From NCBI RefSeq assembly GCF_016862275.1, contig NZ_BOMQ01000065.1, positions 123,491-187,490 of the forward strand: 64,000 nt of DNA, in the 5' to 3' direction. Below the pieces are notes generated by a model, which worked only from the letters and a program-made list of their open reading frames with translations, was not told the DNA's origin and did not search any database. Both the position numbers and the translations under genes were made by a program. Shown here one piece after another: positions 49,920 to 57,410 of the stretch (positions are counted from its first letter, which is position 1; every line of letters starts with the position of its first letter). Source of the DNA: Actinoplanes nipponensis. GTDB lineage: Bacteria; Actinomycetota; Actinomycetes; Mycobacteriales; Micromonosporaceae.

Positions 49920-50342
49920 ATGCCCGACTGCCTGTTCTGTTCGATCGTGGCGGGCGATGTTCCCGCGTTCCGGGTGGTGGACACCGCGGACGGTGTCGGT
50001 TTCCTGGACATCCGCCCGGTCTTCAAGGGCCACGTCCTGCTGGTGCCCCGCCCGCACGTGGGCCAGCTGAGCGACCTGCCCGCCGCCCTGCTGCCGGGCT
50101 ACTTCGCCCTGGTGCAGCGGGTGGCCGCGGCAGTGCCCGCCGCCCTGTCGGCCCAGGGGACGTTCGTGGCGATGAACAACGTCGTGTCGCAGTCGGTGCC
50201 CCACCTGCACACCCACATCGTGCCGAGGACCAAGGGCGACGGCCTCCGCGGCTTCTTCTGGCCGCGCACCAAGTACGCCTCCGACGAGGAGGCGCAGTCG
50301 TACGCCGACCGGGTAAGGAACACGCTGGGCGCGGCGTTGTAG
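49920..50342 (+). CDS. HIT family nucleotide-binding hydrolase
   Basis: The 140-residue protein starts CLFCSIVAGDVPAFRVVDT and has GHVLLVPRPHV and the histidine triad SVPHLHTHIVPR. HIT proteins hydrolyse adenosine phosphoramidates, AMP-lysine or similar nucleotides. The ATG is leaderless. It is followed closely by msrA, which has its own ribosome site, so the two may be co-transcribed. Confidence 0.9.
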   Translation: MPDCLFCSIVAGDVPAFRVVDTADGVGFLDIRPVFKGHVLLVPRPHVGQLSDLPAALLPGYFALVQRVAAAVPAALSAQGTFVAMNNVVSQSVPHLHTHIVPRTKGDGLRGFFWPRTKYASDEEAQSYADRVRNTLGAAL

Positions 50343-50364
50343 CCATCGGATGAGAGGAGTGACC

Positions 50365-50982
50365 GTGTTCCTGCGGTACAACAAGCTCGAGATGCCGATG
50401 GCCGAGAAGCACACCGTGCTGGGCACCCCGCTGAAGGGCCCCTGGCCGGCCGGGTACGAGACGGCAGTGTTCGGAATGGGCTGCTTCTGGGGCGCCGAGC
50501 GCATCTTCTGGCAGCTGCCCGGCGTGTACTCGACGTCGGTCGGCTACGCCGGCGGCACGACCCCGAACCCCACGTACGAGCAGACCTGCTCCGGGCGCAC
50601 CGGGCACGCCGAGGTGGTGCAGGTGGTGTACGACCCGGCGAAGATCAGCTACGAGCAGCTGCTGAAGGCGTTCTGGGAGAACCACGACCCGACACAGGGG
50701 ATGCGGCAGGGCAACGACGTGGGTACGCAGTACCGGTCGGCGATCTATACGACTACGGCTGAGCAGGCGCGGGTTGCGCTGGGGTCGGTGGAGGCTTTCC
50801 AGCCGGTGGTGAGCGCGGCGGGGCGGGGGCAGATCACTACGGAGATCGCGCCGCTGACGGATTACTACTACGCCGAGGATTACCACCAGCAGTATTTGTC
50901 GGATGCCAAGAATCCGGGCGGGTACTGCAACCACGGGCCGAACGGCATGACCTGCCCTATCGGACTCGGTAAGACCGCTTAA
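50365..50982 (+). CDS. msrA: Peptide methionine sulfoxide reductase A
   Basis: The 205-residue enzyme reduces methionine-S-sulfoxide. The catalytic cysteine is in FGMGCFWGAERIFW; substrate residues are in SVGYAGGTTPNPTYEQTCSGRTGHAEVVQVVYDP, FWENHDPTQGMRQGNDVGTQYRSAIY and YYAEDYHQQYL. Resolving cysteines lie in GYCNHGPNGMTCPIG near the C-terminus. GTG 50365 is chosen because GGAG lies six bases upstream; an ATG at 50350 is less likely. Confidence 0.93.
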   Translation: MFLRYNKLEMPMAEKHTVLGTPLKGPWPAGYETAVFGMGCFWGAERIFWQLPGVYSTSVGYAGGTTPNPTYEQTCSGRTGHAEVVQVVYDPAKISYEQLLKAFWENHDPTQGMRQGNDVGTQYRSAIYTTTAEQARVALGSVEAFQPVVSAAGRGQITTEIAPLTDYYYAEDYHQQYLSDAKNPGGYCNHGPNGMTCPIGLGKTA

Positions 50983-50990
50983 CGCGCGAT

Positions 50991-51022
50991 CGAGGTGTCC
51001 TCGCTCCTTTAAGGGCACCTCG
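50991..51022 (+). terminator. Imperfect hairpin after msrA
   Basis: cgaggtgtcc (50991-51000) pairs with gggcacctcg (51013-51022) with one mismatch, around a 12-base loop, nine bases after the msrA stop. Confidence 0.6.
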
Positions 51023-51307
51023 GTTCGTCTGCGTGCCATCCCGTCGGCCGCCGACCCACCCACCGGGGAGCAGACCGACCTCGGGCCGCCATGGCTCGCC
51101 TGCCGAGAGATACCAAAGTGGCGGTCTGAGCGGTTTCGCCGGGGGCGGAGGACAACGGGATGGTTGCCTAATCCCGGGATTCTGGATCTTGTGTGGCACG
51201 CGTGGTTATCGGTTGATCTCGTCAATGCTCGCTGTAGCCCGCGCGTCGGCCGGCGCCGGCGCTTGCTCCGCCAGCAAGCTGAGGTGATCGGCCCAGCAGA
51301 TCAGGGA
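51023..51307. other. Intergenic stretch without recognised gene
   Basis: Short frames occur on both strands but have no ribosome site, homology or codon bias. This is the left margin of the lower-GC accessory stretch. Confidence 0.5.
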
Positions 51308-51535
51308 CTATGCGCCGGGATCGTCGCGCACGAAGACACCGACGCCGGGCAGCGTCTCGGTGATCTCCTTGATCCTGAGGATCTGCATGGCGCGGTCGAT
51401 CACGGGCTCGGTCACTTCGTAGCGAGCGATCATCTCGCGGCGACTGGGCAGACGTGAGCCAGGCGGGAACTCGCCAGCTTTGATGCGCTGCTGGAGGTCG
51501 TCAGCGATCTCTTCGTATCGGTAGCGGGGTGGCAC
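51308..51535 (-). CDS. Small GntR-type winged-helix regulator
   Basis: The 75-residue protein is essentially one winged-helix DNA-binding domain: YEEIADDLQQRIKAGEFPPGSRLPSRREMIARYEVTEPVIDRAMQIL then an LPGVGVFVRD wing. It has no ligand-binding domain. Such mini-GntR proteins are common in actinobacterial integrative elements (as in KorSA-type control) and are often orphans. GTG 51535 has AGGAG seven bases upstream. No int, repSA or tra gene was found around it. Confidence 0.82.
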   Translation of the reverse strand: MPPRYRYEEIADDLQQRIKAGEFPPGSRLPSRREMIARYEVTEPVIDRAMQILRIKEITETLPGVGVFVRDDPGA

Positions 51536-51623
51536 AGGTGATCTCCTCGGTTAGCACTTCCGAGTAGAGCACCAATGACGCTGGCACCGAAATCGGAAGT
51601 GGTGAACCGGCCCCTGGTCAAAG

Positions 51624-51660
51624 TGAAAGCCCGGAGCAACCGTGATGCTCCGGGCTTTCA
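51624..51660. terminator. Perfect 15-bp hairpin with no adjacent gene
   Basis: tgaaagcccggagca (51624-51638) and its exact complement (51646-51660) flank a seven-base loop. It has A/T-rich ends on both sides, the form of a two-way terminator, but no gene ends directly beside it on the plus strand. Confidence 0.7.
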
Positions 51661-51797
51661 TCTGCCCACTCTGCCCTATGAGAACCAAGCGGTCGATGAC
51701 CTACGGTGCCACACACGCGAAAGTCACAAACTATCCCTTGCACATGACTTCGTAGTGAAAGGACGACACGGCGCCATCAGGTTGGACGAACAGATCA

Positions 51798-52259
51798 TCA
51801 CTTCTTGACCGTGATGATGACATCCAAGCCGTTATCAGGGTGATAGGTCCAGGACGCCGAAAGTGTCACGTCTGTCATCGGGGGAAGGCTAGCCATCTGT
51901 GTTCGTAGGGCTGCGGTGTCTACGGTCCAATCGGCGTTCTGCCGCCCCTGCAAAGCGGTCGTCTGAGTCATCTGCAAATACACCGCATCTGGCATTTGTG
52001 TGATCATCTTGATGCATTGGACTGCATAGTCGTGCGCGAAGGAGTCCTCTCCAGGCGCCTGGTCGGCCAAGTCGTAGGCCAGCGTATTGCCAGAATCCTT
52101 CACCGCTTCTGCAGGCAGACAGTTAAAGTTGGCAAATGAGTAGGGCGCGGCCGGCGGCATCGTCGCTGCGGGCGCCGCAGACTTGCCGCCACACCCTGCC
52201 GCCGCGAGTAGCATCAACATCAACCATGCCGCGATGCCACCGGATGACCGAATCTGCAT
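51798..52259 (-). CDS. Lipoprotein of unknown function
   Basis: The 153-residue protein has a lipoprotein signal (IAAWLMLMLLAAAGC, Cys23) and a mature domain with two more cysteines (NFNCLP, VQCIKM), so a disulphide is possible. ATG 52259 has AGGAGG about seven bases upstream. Codon use has more A/T in third position than the neighbouring core genes. No family recognised; it occurs beside another secreted-type gene (DUF4352) in a region with transposon remains. Confidence 0.72.
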   Translation of the reverse strand: MQIRSSGGIAAWLMLMLLAAAGCGGKSAAPAATMPPAAPYSFANFNCLPAEAVKDSGNTLAYDLADQAPGEDSFAHDYAVQCIKMITQMPDAVYLQMTQTTALQGRQNADWTVDTAALRTQMASLPPMTDVTLSASWTYHPDNGLDVIITVKK

Positions 52260-52661
52260 CTCGAACCCTCCTTGTGCCTCTCGTGAGCAACGTGACCCGC
52301 CCGCTCATGGATGCGGCCGAGATCGATTGCAGTACCGCCTCGTGTCCGGTCGGTCCCCCTGGAAGTCGGGAGATCACCGTCTCGACCCGCCGCGCCATCC
52401 CGTCCGCCGCAGCGCAGCCCTGCTTCACTTCCCGGCCAAGCCATTGGTGCGGTCGCCCAGGCGGCCGATGCAGGCCGCAGGTCTTCAAGAGACCGAGCAG
52501 GTCCGGGCACGTTGCGCCAGCGACGTGAGGTCGACATTCCGCAGCACTTCGGCGAGCCTAGGCAACCGCCGAGGCATCCGTCATCGCCACTTCCGCCCCG
52601 GCATGAAGACCCCTGAATCGCAGTACTGGCGCAGCGGTTATCCGGATGCGGCTGCGCCAGG
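52260..52661. other. 402-base intergenic stretch, no supported gene
   Basis: Only the lipoprotein ribosome site at the left edge is recognisable. Open frames on both strands lack start signals and resemblance to known families; some could be worn coding remains. Confidence 0.5.
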
Positions 52662-53411
52662 TCAGGACAAGGAGATCTTCACTCCACCCGAGAACATTGA
52701 GTCATGGAGCTCCATGGCGGTCAACTGCGTTGATTTCGGCACATCGAAGATGAGTTTCCCCTTCACCTGATTCCCAGGATTAATTTCCTGGAGGAAGGTG
52801 GGGCTCCCTTCGTTGGCGTAGATTTCCGCCCCGGTATCGTTCGAGAACTCGATGCCCTCGGCGTCGTAGGCCTTCTGGGACGAGCCGTCGAAAGTTTGAG
52901 CCTCCTTGCCGATGTTCTTCACGGTGACAGAGATGATGCAGAACTTACCCTGAGCCTTATCGTTTAGGTACTCAGATCCAACCTTGGACTTTGAGCAATC
53001 GAGTTTTGTTACGGTGAACTCGAACTTGCCGTCACGGACAGCGTCTCCCATGCCTGGCCCGGAGTCGCGAGAGGCCACAGGCTTCGTCGTCGCCTTCGCA
53101 ACCGGTACTTTGGGAGCGGCCTTGGCGGCCGCTTTGGTAGTGGCCTTCTTTGTGACGGGCGCGGTGGTCGCCGAAGCCCCGAGCTTGTCGTGGTCTCCAC
53201 CGGCGATCGCGGCGATTGCGCCGCTGCCGCAACACAGGACCAGGACTCCACCGATGATGCCGAAGATCAGCTTCTTATTGCTCTTCTTCGTCGGCGGTGG
53301 GCCATACGACCCCTGCCCTGGCTGAGCCGGGAATACTGGCGGTGGAGGGCCCCACGTCGGCGAGACGGGTGGCTGTTGAGGCTGATTCGGATCCGGCGGT
53401 TGGTATGACAT
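52662..53411 (-). CDS. Membrane-anchored DUF4352 protein
   Basis: The 249-residue protein has a Pro/Gln-rich cytoplasmic N-terminus, a membrane helix (LIFGIIGGVLVLCCGSGAIAAIAGG), a Lys/Ala/Thr linker and a C-terminal DUF4352 domain of immunoglobulin-like fold (AVRDGKFEFTVTKLDCSKSKVGS, CIISVTVKNIGKEAQTFDGSSQKAYDAEGIEF, EINPGNQVKGKLIFDVP). Such domains occur in secreted actinobacterial and Firmicutes proteins (telokin-like). ATG 53411 has GGAG seven bases upstream. Role unknown. Confidence 0.85.
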   Translation of the reverse strand: MSYQPPDPNQPQQPPVSPTWGPPPPVFPAQPGQGSYGPPPTKKSNKKLIFGIIGGVLVLCCGSGAIAAIAGGDHDKLGASATTAPVTKKATTKAAAKAAPKVPVAKATTKPVASRDSGPGMGDAVRDGKFEFTVTKLDCSKSKVGSEYLNDKAQGKFCIISVTVKNIGKEAQTFDGSSQKAYDAEGIEFSNDTGAEIYANEGSPTFLQEINPGNQVKGKLIFDVPKSTQLTAMELHDSMFSGGVKISLS

Positions 53412-53805
53412 GCGTGCGCTCCGTGCTGGACCAAGACAGGACTGGTAATGCGGCCGAGCCCCAGTCCAAGAAACCCGGCCGCTTGACCACTTTCCGCGTC
53501 ACCGTGCGCACCCTGCGTATGGCACGCCGACGCCTAGGCCGGATACCGCACGGGTCAGTACCTAAGGTGGTGCGCCACTGTCCGATTGGGTGAGCGGTTG
53601 TCCTGTTTGGGATACTGCGGCCAAAGAACCGCCGCCATCCTGATCCGTAGGCTCGACGTTCCTCGCCCTGCCGTATGCGAGGTTGGCTGGGGACAGTACC
53701 GCCGGAGCGAGCAATATCGGCTTACCCGAGGCGCCTTCAGCAGCAATGCAGCCGAAGATCGCTTGCCGAGAGCTTGATCCCGGTGGTCTTGGGCTTCGGG
53801 AAGAT

Positions 53806-53837
53806 CGCCAGGCCCGCCGCGCGCGGCGGGCCTGGCG
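53806..53837. repeat. Perfect 32-bp palindrome
   Basis: Two 16-base arms starting cgccaggcccgccgcg abut with no loop. It lies beside the transposase remains. It could be a terminator or a transposon-derived repeat. Confidence 0.75.
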
Positions 53838-53858
53838 GGACGCCGTGCTGCTGCAAGA

Positions 53859-54004
53859 CTTATCAGCCAACAGCGCCGTCAAGCGACGCCGGCCCGGCGA
53901 TGGGCGAATAGCGGTCGAGCAGGTCGAAGGTTCGGGGTGCCGTTGCGGTCGCAGATCAAGTGATGCTTCGGGCCGGGTCTGCCGCGGTTGACCGGCGACG
54001 GCAT
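53859..54004 (-). pseudogene. IS5-family transposase fossil
   Basis: On the minus strand 54004-53933 encodes GRPGPKHHLICDRNGTP, the catalytic-Asp region of IS5-type transposases (commonly 'KHHLICDRNGTPL'). A second fragment, 53890-53859, reads RRRLTALLADKS, like the later 'RRPDALLADKGYD' part, but the stretch between is deleted and the frame is lost. No ends or target duplications were found. The rest of 53412-54051 holds the palindrome at 53806 and nothing else recognisable. Confidence 0.68.
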
Positions 54005-54051
54005 GCTCACGCCGAATCGGCTGACCGGCCTGAACGCATCAGTCTCCGTCG

Positions 54052-55131
54052 TCAGAGGCTCAGCAGCTGCTCAGCGGAAAGGTCGTCGAGCCCCAAAGAA
54101 CTCATCGTCCGGGCTCCCTCCGCACGCAGATCCCGCCCGAGGACGACAGAAGTGATCTGGATGATCGCGTCCATCGTCGGGGTGGGCACCGAGAGCCGGC
54201 GGGCCAGATCGGTGAAGAAGACCAGGGAGTAGCCGACATCCTCGGTGAGGTACCGCGAGTCGATGGCGGTCGGGGCCTTGATGCCGCGGAAGCCGGGCGC
54301 CTCGGAGTAACCGGTCGTGTAATTGCTCTCGGTCATGTATCCCTGCATCACACCGATGTCCGGCTCCGACAGGATCGTCACGCCGAGCGCTTTCGCGATG
54401 GCGAGACGCTCGCTGTCCACAGCCTCGATGAGACGGCCCGCAACCGGGGTGACACCCTCCTCGTAGAAGAGGAAGTCACCATCGGTCCGCTCCAGCAGGG
54501 CCGCGTTCATGAGCGTCACCGCCGGGTGGATGACCGGATTGCCGTTCTGCAGGGACGTCTGGAAGACCGTGGCCGCCTCGACGGTCGAGGGATAGATCTG
54601 CCTGAGGATCTCCAGGAATTTGCCGTTGCCGGACCGGGGAACGGCCGAGGCGAAGAGGCCCGTGTCGAACCTGTGGAACACGTGGACGTTGCCCTCGCCG
54701 TCGGACCGGCACGCATAAGGCAGGGTGCTGGTCTCCCCGACGATGATGCTGTCGTCGTGCACCGCCATACCCGCGGCCCGCTTGAAGGCCAGGGCGCCGC
54801 CGCAGGAGCCGGGACAGATCACCACGGTCATCCCGGGCCGCAGGTGAGGTGCGAGGTCGTGGCCGAAGGGCTCGGTCGCGAACGCGGGCCCGACCACGAA
54901 GACGATCTCGGCGCCGTCCATGGCGGCTGCGACGTCCGTGCCGGCGTACGCCACCGGGGCGAAGCCCTCCAGGCGTCCCTGGCTCGTGATGCCGCCCTTG
55001 GCCCGGACTGCCTCGAGATTGTGGTGAGCGTGTTCGGCGCGGGAGTACAGCGAGACCCGGTGGCCTTGCTGAGCACAGTCGAAGGCGACGGCCATGCCTC
55101 CGTTGCCCGAACCGATAACGGTGACGTTCAC
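54052..55131 (-). CDS. Opine (octopine/nopaline) dehydrogenase-like enzyme
   Basis: The 359-residue protein has an N-terminal Rossmann fold (VTVIGSGNGGMAVAFDCAQQGHRVSLYSR) and the opine dehydrogenase C-terminal domain with the conserved His in QNGNPVIHPAVTLMNA, followed by GVTPVAGRLIEAVDSERLAIAKALG. Such enzymes couple an amino acid and an alpha-keto acid reductively; bacterial ones also make metallophores. No nicotianamine-synthase-like or transporter gene is adjacent, so the product is open. GTG 55131 is chosen because AGGAG lies five bases before it. It lies next to an IS5 fossil, so it may have been acquired. Confidence 0.82.
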   Translation of the reverse strand: MNVTVIGSGNGGMAVAFDCAQQGHRVSLYSRAEHAHHNLEAVRAKGGITSQGRLEGFAPVAYAGTDVAAAMDGAEIVFVVGPAFATEPFGHDLAPHLRPGMTVVICPGSCGGALAFKRAAGMAVHDDSIIVGETSTLPYACRSDGEGNVHVFHRFDTGLFASAVPRSGNGKFLEILRQIYPSTVEAATVFQTSLQNGNPVIHPAVTLMNAALLERTDGDFLFYEEGVTPVAGRLIEAVDSERLAIAKALGVTILSEPDIGVMQGYMTESNYTTGYSEAPGFRGIKAPTAIDSRYLTEDVGYSLVFFTDLARRLSVPTPTMDAIIQITSVVLGRDLRAEGARTMSSLGLDDLSAEQLLSL

Positions 55132-55231
55132 GGTCACTCCTCATCCTCCGGCGTCATCGCAGACGCCGGCAGATTTCGTCGGCGAAAATCTCGGAGGCTC
55201 TTCCCATCGAAGATCTTACGCGGTCGATCGT

Positions 55232-56404
55232 TTAGCTGTTCGGGCGGTAACCGAAGACCCCCAGACCGCCCGGACCCGTGCCCAGCAGCCGGCCGCCGCC
55301 AACCGCCGCGACACTCGAAACCTTCGACAAAGCCGGGCTCGGGGTCACCTTGGTGCCCGTGGACGCATTCCGCACCGCCACCGGTTTACCCGTCACGGGC
55401 ACATACACCAAACCTCCCGCGCGCACCGGCTGACCGACACGAGCACCGAGATTCACCGACCACGCGCGCTTACCCGATGCCACGTCGTAGGCCTCCAAGG
55501 AACTACCGACACCCAGGTAAAGGCGCCGTCCGTCGGTGGCGATCCGGTTCGACACCCGGTCCATCGACCACACAACACCCTGATCGGATACCCGGACCGC
55601 CTTCAACGACCAGTCAGAGTTGTCGCCCACGAACAGCCAGTTGCCATACGATGCCAACGGCGTCCACGCCGACGGCCAACTGCCTTTCGGCTGTCCTGTC
55701 GCCGCATCCACACGCCACGGCTCCCGGTTCCCGGAGATCACCACGTCCCCACCGATCGAAACGGTGGAGAGGAGCGTGCGAGCCCCGTCGGTGCCGTCGC
55801 CGTCGGACCAGACGGTGGCACCGTCACTGAGTCGGTACGCCTCCACGTTGGGTACGGTGCCGTAATCGTTGCCGCTCACGATCACCGTGCCGCGCGTGAC
55901 CACCAATTGTGCCGCGTCGGTGTTCGGCGACCGCTTCCACAGTTGCCGTCCGGTGGCCAGGTCGGAGGCCAGCACCAAACCGTCGGCGTCGCCTCCTTCA
56001 ATCATGCACAGGCTGTCAGAGGACGTCACGACCACGGTGGTGCCGGACACCGCGATGTTGTAGGCCAAGCGATCGGAGAACACGTCAGTTTCGCGCCACA
56101 CCAACCGGCCGGTGGCGGATTCGCGCGCCGCCAGGCCCGACGTGTCCTGAGTAAGGGTCAGCCCCCCGGCAATTACCGGTCCCACCAGCCCTGGACACTC
56201 CGACCGGGTGGAGGGCAATTGCCAGCGCAGCTTCAGCTTGGCAACCGTGGAGGCATTCAAAATGCTCTCGTGGGGATTGTAGTGGGACCGACCGGCGTCC
56301 GCGCCGGCCTGCGGCCACGCCGATACGGCAGCAGCGTTGACCGGGCCGGCGACGGTTCCGGTAAGAGCGAGGGCCATGACTCCGGCCCATAAACGTCGGA
56401 TCAT
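55232..56404 (-). CDS. Secreted PQQ-type beta-propeller protein
   Basis: The 390-residue protein has a signal peptide (LWAGVMALALTGTVAGPVNAAA) and about six to seven PQQ-like propeller repeats: WPQAGADAGRSHYNP, SATGRLVWRETD, DLATGRQLWKRSP, LSDGATVWSDG, DAATGQPKGSW, VSDQGVVWSM, DVASGKRAWSVN. No dehydrogenase or kinase domain is attached, so it is probably a binding protein or scaffold. The ATG at 56404 is leaderless (TACGGT, seven bases). Two cysteines (SECPG, SLCMI) may form a disulphide. Confidence 0.83.
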   Translation of the reverse strand: MIRRLWAGVMALALTGTVAGPVNAAAVSAWPQAGADAGRSHYNPHESILNASTVAKLKLRWQLPSTRSECPGLVGPVIAGGLTLTQDTSGLAARESATGRLVWRETDVFSDRLAYNIAVSGTTVVVTSSDSLCMIEGGDADGLVLASDLATGRQLWKRSPNTDAAQLVVTRGTVIVSGNDYGTVPNVEAYRLSDGATVWSDGDGTDGARTLLSTVSIGGDVVISGNREPWRVDAATGQPKGSWPSAWTPLASYGNWLFVGDNSDWSLKAVRVSDQGVVWSMDRVSNRIATDGRRLYLGVGSSLEAYDVASGKRAWSVNLGARVGQPVRAGGLVYVPVTGKPVAVRNASTGTKVTPSPALSKVSSVAAVGGGRLLGTGPGGLGVFGYRPNS

Positions 56405-56411
56405 GGCGCTG

Positions 56412-56417
56412 ACCGTA
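56412..56417 (-). promoter_or_regulatory. -10 element of leaderless beta-propeller gene
   Basis: On the minus strand TACGGT is followed by seven bases and the ATG at 56404. Confidence 0.5.
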
Positions 56418-56647
56418 GGGGCTACGACCCATCACCGGATGATTTTGCCCAATTCACCGCGACGGTGTACCCGACCGGATTAAGCCGCTCGCGGGGCAGG
56501 TTGCTCTGATCCCTCGCGGCCGCGGATGGCTGGGCCGAGCCAGGCCAGCCCGTCCTCCCTACGGGTGTAAAAGATCGACACCCGCCAACCCCACCTCACA
56601 CACTGAACAAGAAGACAATTCGGGAGGTAGCCCGCGGGAGGTACACC

Positions 56648-56971
56648 ATGCCCAGGTTTCACAACGAAGAGGAGCGCGCCGCCTGGATGCTCGCCGAATC
56701 CCTCGCCGAAACAGCGCGGGCGATGATGAAGCAGGCCGAGACGGCGCTGGAGACCTGGCGGGTCGGCAAGGAGCTGAACCGGGTGCTCTGCGCCCGCCGC
56801 GGCATCAGCGCCTCCGATGCGGAGATCCGGTGGTCCGAGACCGCCAAGGCGAAGAACGCCCTGACCGACAACAGCTTCCACGTGACGCTCGCGACGATGT
56901 ACTTCGGCGCCGCCGCCGCGCACTACTCCCGCGCCCAGTATCTCCGCAGTCACGGTGAGGCCCGGGTCTGA
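56648..56971 (+). CDS. Small helical hypothetical protein
   Basis: The 107-residue protein is predicted almost all helical (NEEERAAWMLAESLAETARAMMKQAETALETW) with no signal or membrane segment and one Cys. No family recognised. The start is secure: GGGAGG lies six bases before the ATG, and a strong terminator follows the stop, which supports a real single-gene transcript. Usage of codons is typical of the host. Confidence 0.7.
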   Translation: MPRFHNEEERAAWMLAESLAETARAMMKQAETALETWRVGKELNRVLCARRGISASDAEIRWSETAKAKNALTDNSFHVTLATMYFGAAAAHYSRAQYLRSHGEARV

Positions 56972-56985
56972 CGTACGGAAAAAAG

Positions 56986-57007
56986 CGCCGCCCCGACCGG
57001 GGCGGCG
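56986..57007 (+). terminator. 9-bp GC hairpin after the small helical gene
   Basis: cgccgcccc (56986-56994) and its complement (56999-57007) flank a gacc loop, preceded by an A run. It lies 15 bases after the stop. Confidence 0.8.
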
Positions 57008-57145
57008 GTCGAAGCGGCGCTTTCGCAGGCCTGCGGGACCCGGCGCTCGCACGGGGGACGAGCGCCGAGCCCCGCAGGGGCCTTGCTCGAGTGTGCGGCG
57101 GTTTTCTGGGAAACCGCTGTGCCTCGCCACCGAACACGCTGGGAG

Positions 57146-57322
57146 TCAGGAGTCGGCCGGCGGGGACTTCGGCTGGTCGGCCGGCGTGCTGGCGCCGGGA
57201 CCGGGGGCGGCGGCTTCGTTCTGGGCGGGGCCGCTGCCGGCCAGCGCGAGCCCGAGCACCGCGCCCGCGCCGATGAGGCCCAGTCCGGCCAGGGAGATCT
57301 TGCGTCGTTCCGGCTCGTTCAC
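57146..57322 (-). CDS. Single-helix small membrane protein
   Basis: The 58-residue protein starts VNEPERRKISLAGLGLIGAGAVLGLALAG, with one transmembrane helix, and ends in a Pro/Ala/Gly-rich stretch likely outside the cell. GTG 57322 has GGAGGAG just upstream. It is divergent from the CYTH-CHAD gene, 88 bases apart. No family recognised. Confidence 0.62.
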   Translation of the reverse strand: MNEPERRKISLAGLGLIGAGAVLGLALAGSGPAQNEAAAPGPGASTPADQPKSPPADS

Positions 57323-57398
57323 GGCTCCTCCAAGGTCACGACCGGCTCTCCATGCTGCCCGCGCCGGCTGTGAGATAGCTGAGTCGCGTTCCACCGGG

Positions 57399-57404
57399 CA
57401 TATT
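57399..57404 (+). promoter_or_regulatory. -10-like element of CYTH-CHAD gene
   Basis: CATATT is followed by six bases and the ATG at 57411; there is no ribosome-binding sequence, so it is probably leaderless. Confidence 0.4.
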
Positions 57405-57410
57405 TGACGC

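Noticed and set aside
50957..51199. 80-codon minus frame next to msrA
   Set aside because: It overlaps the msrA end and the terminator, has no ribosome site, and its composition looks like shadow coding.
52123..52537. Overlapping short frames between the lipoprotein and DUF4352 genes
   Set aside because: They have no supported start and no family resemblance, and they disagree in frame; at best worn remains.
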